Notes under the pieces: generated by a model
Seen by the model: only the letters and a program-made list of their open reading frames with translations
What the model was told of the DNA's origin: nothing
Database searches by the model: none
Shown: positions 58,029-64,000 of the stretch, one piece after another
Layout: each line of letters starts with the position of its first letter
Numbering within the stretch: the stretch's first letter is position 1
Assembly: GCF_001262715.1 (NCBI RefSeq)
Contig: NZ_CP012328.1
Coordinates: 930,001 to 994,000 of the forward strand
Origin: Spiroplasma turonicum
GTDB taxonomy: Bacteria; Bacillota_I; Bacilli_A; Mycoplasmatales; Mycoplasmataceae
DNA length: 64,000 nt
Reading direction: 5' to 3'
Made by a program: the position numbers and the translations under genes

Positions 58029-58487
58029 TTATGTATTTGTATTACTTTTAGTAATAAAGTCAATAGTATAATTTTTTGTATTATTAAATTTTGATAAAGG
58101 AAATCATTCACCATTTAATTCAAACATAATATCAATTTCACAAGATAATAAATCATCATATAATTGTTCTTCAGAAATCACATATATTAATATAAAGACA
58201 TTTTTTGTTGGTTTTAAAGTTTTATCAACTGTAAATTTATTTCCACCAAAATTATTAGACTCAACTACTTTTTTAAATCAAGAATCTACAAGTTGTTGAT
58301 ACTCATTTTTATTTTTATCAATAAAACCAGTTTCTATTATCGACTCATTTTTAATTATTTCATATGCTTTATTAAATAAAGTGTTCATATTTGAAGTAAT
58401 AGTACCAGTGTTTGAACAAGAAGTAACTGACAAAATTGGAGTTGTAAATATAATGGATGTTGATAAAATAGATAAAAACTTTTTCAT
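58029..58487 (-). CDS. lipoprotein, accessory to the ABC locus
   Basis: 152-aa secreted lipoprotein: basic start MKKFLSIL, hydrophobic segment, and lipobox VTSC with the lipidated Cys at residue 24 followed by a Ser/Asn/Thr linker. The mature part is acidic to neutral and has no known domain. UGA codons at 70 and near 134 are Trp. Its ATG overlaps the ATPase stop by one base (TAATG). Last gene of the 58-64 kb run. Confidence 0.75.
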
Positions 58488-59281
58488 TATTTATTTTTAA
58501 CTCCTTTTATTATATCTGCTAAACTTCTGACTCCACCATTATCATTTTTAGAATTATTTATTATATCAGATATTCCTGTTACTTGATTTTTCTTTGTTAC
58601 TTGTAGATATATTTTTTCAAGTGACTCTTTGTTTTTATCAAAATAGTTGCTGTAAACAGTTTTACCATCTTCTATAATAACAATTCGAGTAATTAATTCT
58701 TCTAATTCATCAATTAAATGACTTGTAATTAATATGCCTATGCCAGATTGTGCTAATGCTCTAATTATATTTAAAAATTCTAATCTATTTTTTACATCTA
58801 AATTTGCAGTTGGTTCATCAAGTATTATGTAATCAGGTGAACTAATTAAGCAATTCATTAATAATGCTTTTTTTTGCATACCTGCACTTAAATCTTTAAA
58901 AGTTTTTTTCTTATAATCATTTAAATCCAAAGAATCACATAAGCTATCAAAGAGTTTAGTTGCTTCATCTCTATTTACATTTGATAACTCAGCTTCTAAT
59001 AAACAATAATCCTTTAAAGTAATATTTTTTGGATAAACACTCTGATCTGGAAAAAAGCTTATTTTGTTAATATATCCACTTGTATATATCGATACATCTC
59101 CATTTAAAACATCTCCACTATCTTTTTTATATTCATTAAAAATAGATTTTATAAGTGTTGTTTTTCCAGCACCGTTATCACCAACTAACCCAATGATATC
59201 TCCAGGTGAAATTACTAAATTGAAATCACTTATTCCTTTACCATTTTTAAATAGTTTTGAAACATTTATAATATTTATCAT
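58487..59281 (-). CDS. ABC transporter ATP-binding protein of the lipoprotein/permease locus
   Basis: 264-aa ATPase. Walker A GDNGAGKTT, a recognisable Q-loop region (FFPDQS), signature LSAGMQKKA, Walker B YIILDEPTANLD and H-loop ITSHLIDELEE. A C-terminal extension of about 50 residues (after VIIEDGKTVYSN) is polar. Only one ATPase gene serves two permeases here, so the complex is probably permease A + permease B + two ATPases. Starts one base into the permease stop. Confidence 0.92.
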   Translation of the reverse strand: MINIINVSKLFKNGKGISDFNLVISPGDIIGLVGDNGAGKTTLIKSIFNEYKKDSGDVLNGDVSIYTSGYINKISFFPDQSVYPKNITLKDYCLLEAELSNVNRDEATKLFDSLCDSLDLNDYKKKTFKDLSAGMQKKALLMNCLISSPDYIILDEPTANLDVKNRLEFLNIIRALAQSGIGILITSHLIDELEELITRIVIIEDGKTVYSNYFDKNKESLEKIYLQVTKKNQVTGISDIINNSKNDNGGVRSLADIIKGVKNK

Positions 59282-61050
59282 TATTTGTCACCACTTTTCT
59301 TATAAATTCTGTTAATAAATAATACATACGATAAGGCAATTAGCAATATAGAAGTACTTAATCAAAATGCATATATTCCTTCTATATAAAATTTTGTTGA
59401 GTATATATCATATGTTGGTTTAATATTAGGATTTAAAAATGTATCCATATAATTGTTTTGATAAACAACATTAGCAATAGGTCCTCTTAAAAATAAACTT
59501 GTTTGAATAAAAGAATTATAATAATTATTTGTAGAATTAAATGTATTAGACATTATAAAGAAATGATTAAATGGATTTAATATGTAGTTTAATTCTATAG
59601 TCCTATAATTTAATAATGAATTCATAAAATATTCTGAGTAACCTGGTTTATCAAATGAAGAATCATCTAATACATTATTTAAAATGTCAAATAAACCTAA
59701 ATAGTTATATGGTATTGTTAAATTTTTATTTAAATAATTAAAGTTATTTTCAAATTTAACTTGGTTATGAATTTTTTCATCACTAATATTTTGATAAATT
59801 TGTGGTGTTGAGTAATCTTCAATTGTATAACTATATTTAAAAACATTATATATTATTTTATACAAAGAATTGATTTCACTATCATTGGCATTAGGTTCTA
59901 TAATACCTAAATGATCTTTTTTAAACAAACTTTTAATTCCATTATCATACTCAAGAGAAGACAAATGATTATTTTTAAATAATGAGTTATCAAAATAATC
60001 TTTAGTATTTGCTTCTGGGCTAATTGTTGGTGATATCATATACAAACTTTTTGCAAATAAATCTTTATCTTGAATAGATTTAATTTGTTTATTGAAATCA
60101 TCAGGTATTACAAGAGAGATTTTAAAAATACCATTACTACTTTCAAAGTAGTTTTTAATGAAACTTGATAAATCATTTGAGTTATCTTTACTATTATTTA
60201 TTCTATAAAGTTCTGGTATTAAAAAACTACTTGTAAACATTTTTATTATGAATTTTTTTACATATTCTTGATTGGTAGTTGAATTTTCTTGATTTATTAT
60301 TGAAACATCAATTAAATTAATAACTTTTGAGTATTCATTTATTAATTTTTGACTATTAAAATAATCATCATAAATTTTATTTACTAATGAATTATTTTTA
60401 TTTCTCTCTTTATATATATCATATGTTGATAAATTTTTTATTGCATTATTATCGCTAATGTCAATTACACCAAACATAATAAATGTTCCAGGTCCTAATA
60501 TTGGTGATAATATAAAAAGAATTGAAAACATTCAAGAAAATGGTAATGTTTTTTTATAACTTTTTGTTGTTACTGAAAATAATAATACTAGTCAAGTTAT
60601 AAAAAAGTCATAAGCTATTAATACAAAAATACCAATAGAATAATTATTTGAAGCAATTGGCCTGAATGATTTTTTTGAGATAAATGATAAAACAAAATAT
60701 AATAAGTAAACAAATAATATAAAAATAGTTGAAACTAATTTATTAACTAATATTTTAGAAAAAAATATTGTAGTAGGTTTTCTACCTTTTCTCAACATTA
60801 AAGATTCGATATTTGAAACATGATCTTGAATAAAGGACTCCGTTAAATTTGTTATATTAAAATAACTTATATATATCATATTTATTAAAATAATAAATAT
60901 CATAGCACTTGTTATAACCATAAAACTTTCAGCCATTGAAAAAATAATTATATTTATTAATATATTTATTAAAATAACTGATATTAAAGGGACTAAGAAC
61001 GTTTTTTTCTTTACTGTTCTTAAAAAAGAAAACTTAAATATAACTTTCAT
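59281..61050 (-). CDS. ABC permease with large extracellular domain (copy A)
   Basis: 589-aa membrane protein. Five helices lie in the first 190 residues, with the cytoplasmic segment IESLMLRKGRKPTTIFFSKI between helix 2 and 3 and SYKKTLPFSW before helix 5. Residues about 200-555 form a large extracellular domain, followed by one C-terminal helix and a basic tail. The sequence and layout match the gene at 61908-63653 throughout (SNIESLM, RKGRKP/RKGKKP, FFSKI, FNLNPF-like). Two UGA codons are Trp. Coupled to the ATPase by a one-base overlap. Confidence 0.85.
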
Positions 61051-61053
61051 AAA

Positions 61054-61431
61054 TTAAAATTCCTTTTCAATAATAGAGAAAGTGTATTCCCCTAATAATT
61101 TATATGAAGTAATAATTGAAGCTATTTTAATTACAGCATTTTTTACAATATTATTTTTCTCATCCAGAGAACCTTCTTTATAAATAAATTCATAATCTAT
61201 TTGTAAATATGGAGTTTCATAATTAAAATATTTAAAATATGTTATTAAAAAACTATTTACTTTCTCTTCAAAACTTGATTTTAATGTTCCAGTTTTAACA
61301 TCATTAAAAGGTATCATTTCTAAATAAATTGGGGTTTGGTTCAATTTTGGTTTTGGGTCACACGAAATTGAACTAAATGAGCTAATACCTATTAATGTAA
61401 ATAAAAACATTGAGCTTAACATCCTTTTCAT
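61054..61431 (-). CDS. small lipoprotein
   Basis: 125-aa protein with a lipoprotein signal: MKRMLSSMFLFTLIG, then SSISC with Cys at residue 24. The mature domain of about 100 residues has no motif that I know. ATG 61431 with GGAGAGG. It sits between the two permease copies with a 3-nt gap to permease A. Similar in size and style to the lipoproteins at 61437 and 58029, suggesting a family. Confidence 0.75.
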   Translation of the reverse strand: MKRMLSSMFLFTLIGISSFSSISCDPKPKLNQTPIYLEMIPFNDVKTGTLKSSFEEKVNSFLITYFKYFNYETPYLQIDYEFIYKEGSLDEKNNIVKNAVIKIASIITSYKLLGEYTFSIIEKEF

Positions 61432-61436
61432 AAGTT

Positions 61437-61901
61437 TTATTCCTCTCCATTATAAATAAATTTAATAGTTATATCTGATTTATTATTTATAGAATAGTTC
61501 GCTAAAGATTTTCAACTATTTTCAAAATATATAAAAGTTTTTACTACATAAATTATTTCTTTTCCATCTCCAAAATAATTTGGTTTAATGGAGTCATATT
61601 TATAATCTATTAATATTTTGTTTTTATCATTTATGTCATTACTATCAAAAACTATTTGATAATCTGACAATTTAATTGTATTTAATAACTTAAATATTCA
61701 TTCTTCCAAAGAGCTTTTCTCATCTTTTGTATACACATGTTTATTTTTTTCAGCCTTATTTTCTAAATACTTTTTAATAATAGTAAAATTATTACTATAT
61801 CTTGTATATTCAAAATCAAGTGTACTACATGAAGTTGACAAGATTGTTGTTGATGAAATTAAAGCACTGGAAAATATACTAATAAATATTTTTTTCAACA
61901 T
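61437..61901 (-). CDS. small lipoprotein
   Basis: 154-aa lipoprotein starting MLKKIFISIFSSALISS, lipobox STSC with Cys near residue 25. Start placed at ATG 61901, which fits the AGGTGG ribosome binding site better than the GTG two codons upstream. UGA codons at about residues 68 and 137 are Trp. The mature part has a mixed beta-like pattern (FYDGKEIIYVVKTFIYF). It begins 6 nt from the end of permease B. Confidence 0.75.
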
Positions 61902-61907
61902 TACCAC

Positions 61908-63653
61908 CTAACCTTCCTTACTCTTAACATATATTTTTTTGTAATAAATAAGAAAAGAGAGACTAAAAATTGAAATTGGTATTAAAATTCATGCTAAATA
62001 AATGTATTCTAACTTAAAAAACGAGTTAGTTAATTTATATTCTCCATCAATGCTAGGGTCTTTAAAACTTTCATATTCATTAGTTTGTAAGACATGAGCA
62101 TAATAAGGAATTGGAAATATTAAGTTTTTATATATAAATTGGTCATAATAATTATCTTTGGAACCCATATTATTAGACATTACAAATATTTGAAGAAATG
62201 GATTTAAATTATAAAAATTTTTACTTATGCTGTAAAAGTTATAAAACTCATATAAAGATTTCCCTTGATCAACACCTGGTTCTTGTAATAATTCTGTTAA
62301 AAAATATATAAATGTATGATAATTATATGGAATTCTAAAATACTTATTAAATGTATCAATATGTTCATAGAAATCAAATATATTAAAACCAAATGAATTA
62401 TAATAAAACTTTGTATTTGAGTAATAATACAATACTTGGTTTTTAATAATTTTATTTATTTTACTTAAATCATTTTTGTTGTAGTTGTCTAGTATTTTAT
62501 CAAAATTTGTAAAACTTTCAGGAGAACTTAATCCACTTTTTTTAAATAATGATTTATAAACATTAGTGGAAAAATAAGAGTTATCTCAATAAATGTTTTT
62601 ATTGAATATTGGGTCAACTTCTTCGGGTGCAGCAGTAACTAAATCCATTAAGAAATCATCTTTTTTTTGTAAATCTAATAACTTAGTTGTAAAGTTTTTA
62701 CTAAACTCAATTTTAAAAGAAGAATTCTGATCATTCAAATTAAAAAAGTCTTTTCAAAAGTTTATATATTGATTATTATTATTTAAAATATACATTTCTA
62801 AAGACATAAAATTATTCATAGTATAATCTATAATTAAACTTCTAGCACTATCAATAACATTTGATTTCGATTCAGTACCAGAATAATCAATTTTTAAATT
62901 CTCATCTGAAAATAAATTCTCATATTGACTTTTTAAACTTGCTTTACTTTTGTAATCATTAAATAATTTTATTAATATTGAGTTATCATTTTTTCTTTCT
63001 AAATAAGAATCATATTTACCATAATTATATGCATTTGTTGTCTCTGAAAAACTTGGTTGACCCATTGTTATTAAGTAAATAATCATTGGTCCTAAAACTG
63101 GATATAGTCCAATAAAAGTTGTAAAAATTCAAGGTAAAGGTAATGTTTTTTTATAACTTTTTGTAAATACAGCTAAAAACAATGTAATAGCAGTTATAAA
63201 TAAATCAAAAGCAAATAGTACAAATAAACCTAATGAGTACTTATAAGTTACTATTTCCTGATATTGATTTTGAACTAAAAATGATAATAAAAAATATATT
63301 AATATTATTAGAAATATATAAGAGAAAGAAACTAATTTGTTAATAAATATTTTTGAAAAAAATATGTTCTTAGGTTTTTTTCCTTTTCTTATCATTAGTG
63401 ACTCAAGGTTTGATATATTATCTTGTATGAAAAAATCAGCTATATTTGAAATATTAAAAAAAGCTAAAAATAGAAAATTTATAATAAATACTGGAATTGT
63501 ACTGATTGTAATTGTTGAAAAACTTTTAGCAATTAAAAAAATACATAACATTAATATGATATTTATTCATATTAGTATACTAAAACCAATAATATACATT
63601 TTATTTTTAATAACTCTCAATAATGAAAATTTAAAAACTGTAAATCTATTCAT
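61908..63653 (-). CDS. ABC permease with large extracellular domain (copy B)
   Basis: 581-aa paralog of the 59281-61050 protein. Same five N-terminal helices, the matching NLESLMIRKGKKPKNIFFSKIF segment, KSYKKTLPLPW, a large extracellular domain (about residues 200-550) with NPFLQIFVMSNNMGSKDNYY like copy A, and a single final helix. Several UGA codons are Trp. ATG 63653 behind AAGGAG. It is preceded by a lipoprotein gene that enters the window from the right. Confidence 0.85.
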
Positions 63654-63719
63654 ATTTACTCCTTGATATAAATTTAACACAAATAATTCCAATTATAATT
63701 AGTTTCATAGAAATTATTT

Positions 63720-64000
63720 TTATCCATCTTTTGAGTAAATGTAACTTATTTCTAAACTATCAACATACTTATCACTTGATTCATTTGCAGAAATTGTCGC
63801 TTGTACAATATTAAAAGGATAATTTTTGTTAATATAAACATCCTTGACGGTTAAATTTGTATTATTATTCTTATTTATAATTAATAATAATTCCTCTAAA
63901 GTAGGTAAATCATCATTTCCACTAATTACATCTAAATCAGTTTTTGTAATAATATCTTTTAAACTAGTTATTTTTATGTATTCATAAGTAAATGTAATTG
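63720..64000 (-). CDS. spiralin-like lipoprotein, C-terminal part
   Basis: The last 93 codons of a gene that starts right of the window. The pattern TSLKDIITKTDLDVISGND, then PTLEELLLIINKNNNTNL, TVKDVYI and a final beta-rich ISANESSDKYVDSLEISYIY fits the repeat unit of spiralin-like surface lipoproteins in Spiroplasma, as far as I recall that family. The signal part is outside the window. 66 nt separate it from the permease B gene. Confidence 0.6.
   Translation of the reverse strand, partial: ITFTYEYIKITSLKDIITKTDLDVISGNDDLPTLEELLLIINKNNNTNLTVKDVYINKNYPFNIVQATISANESSDKYVDSLEISYIYSKDG

Overview
The window comes from a wall-less Mollicute of the Spiroplasma / Entomoplasma group. It is very AT-rich, and UGA is read as tryptophan throughout: dnaK, clpB, obg, trmFO, recA and dozens of other genes are only intact under genetic code 4. 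Lipoprotein signals ending in an S-x-S-C box and a spiralin-like lipoprotein fragment at the right edge favour Spiroplasma. I cannot name the species. Almost everything is on the minus strand, in tight runs with 1-nt TAATG overlaps and clear hairpin-plus-T terminators. All coordinates and translations below assume code 4.

Layout. 1-6.8 kb: start of a PTS sugar permease, small unknown membrane proteins, mnmA and a long acidic protein. 6.8-8.4 kb: an ABC-2 transporter pair. 8.5-15.5 kb: the complete HrcA/CIRCE heat-shock block (clpB, hrcA, grpE, dnaK, dnaJ) with three CIRCE operators. 15.6-21.8 kb: a plus-strand polytopic transporter with a hairpin at its ribosome binding site, hemW, a Gln/Asn/Tyr-rich membrane protein and msrB. 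21.9-29.4 kb: pyrD behind a PyrR-type attenuator, nadE, obg, a DUF3196-like gene, the rpsP-rimM-trmD-rplS operon and tRNA-Arg(UCU). 29.8-36 kb: a split membrane gene, an unknown 532-aa protein, trmFO, an ABC exporter and a candidate structured RNA. 36-45.7 kb: dprA-like, ssb, an RNase HII / phosphosugar mutase fused reading frame, rbgA, rlmH, an SDR, ffh and rny. 45.7-51.8 kb: an accessory island with decayed DNA and then a small peptide-modification locus. 51.8-54.8 kb: recA, cinA, RNase P RNA and gpsB. 55-64 kb: a second ABC-2 pair and a lipoprotein / large-permease ABC locus running off the right end.

The best candidate for an undescribed system is 47.2-51.0 kb. An E1/ThiF-like adenylating enzyme with a small N-terminal domain is followed by an unknown protein (now carrying an in-frame TAA), a 29-codon peptide gene with a strong ribosome binding site, acidic leader and Cys/Trp/His-ending tail, a terminator hairpin, and a dedicated ABC exporter. 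This is the layout of a RiPP (modified peptide) cluster, with pantocin A and microcin C as the nearest known parallels for the enzyme class, and I know of no such cluster in this group of bacteria. The lipoprotein / duplicated permease locus at 58-64 kb is the second system worth attention.
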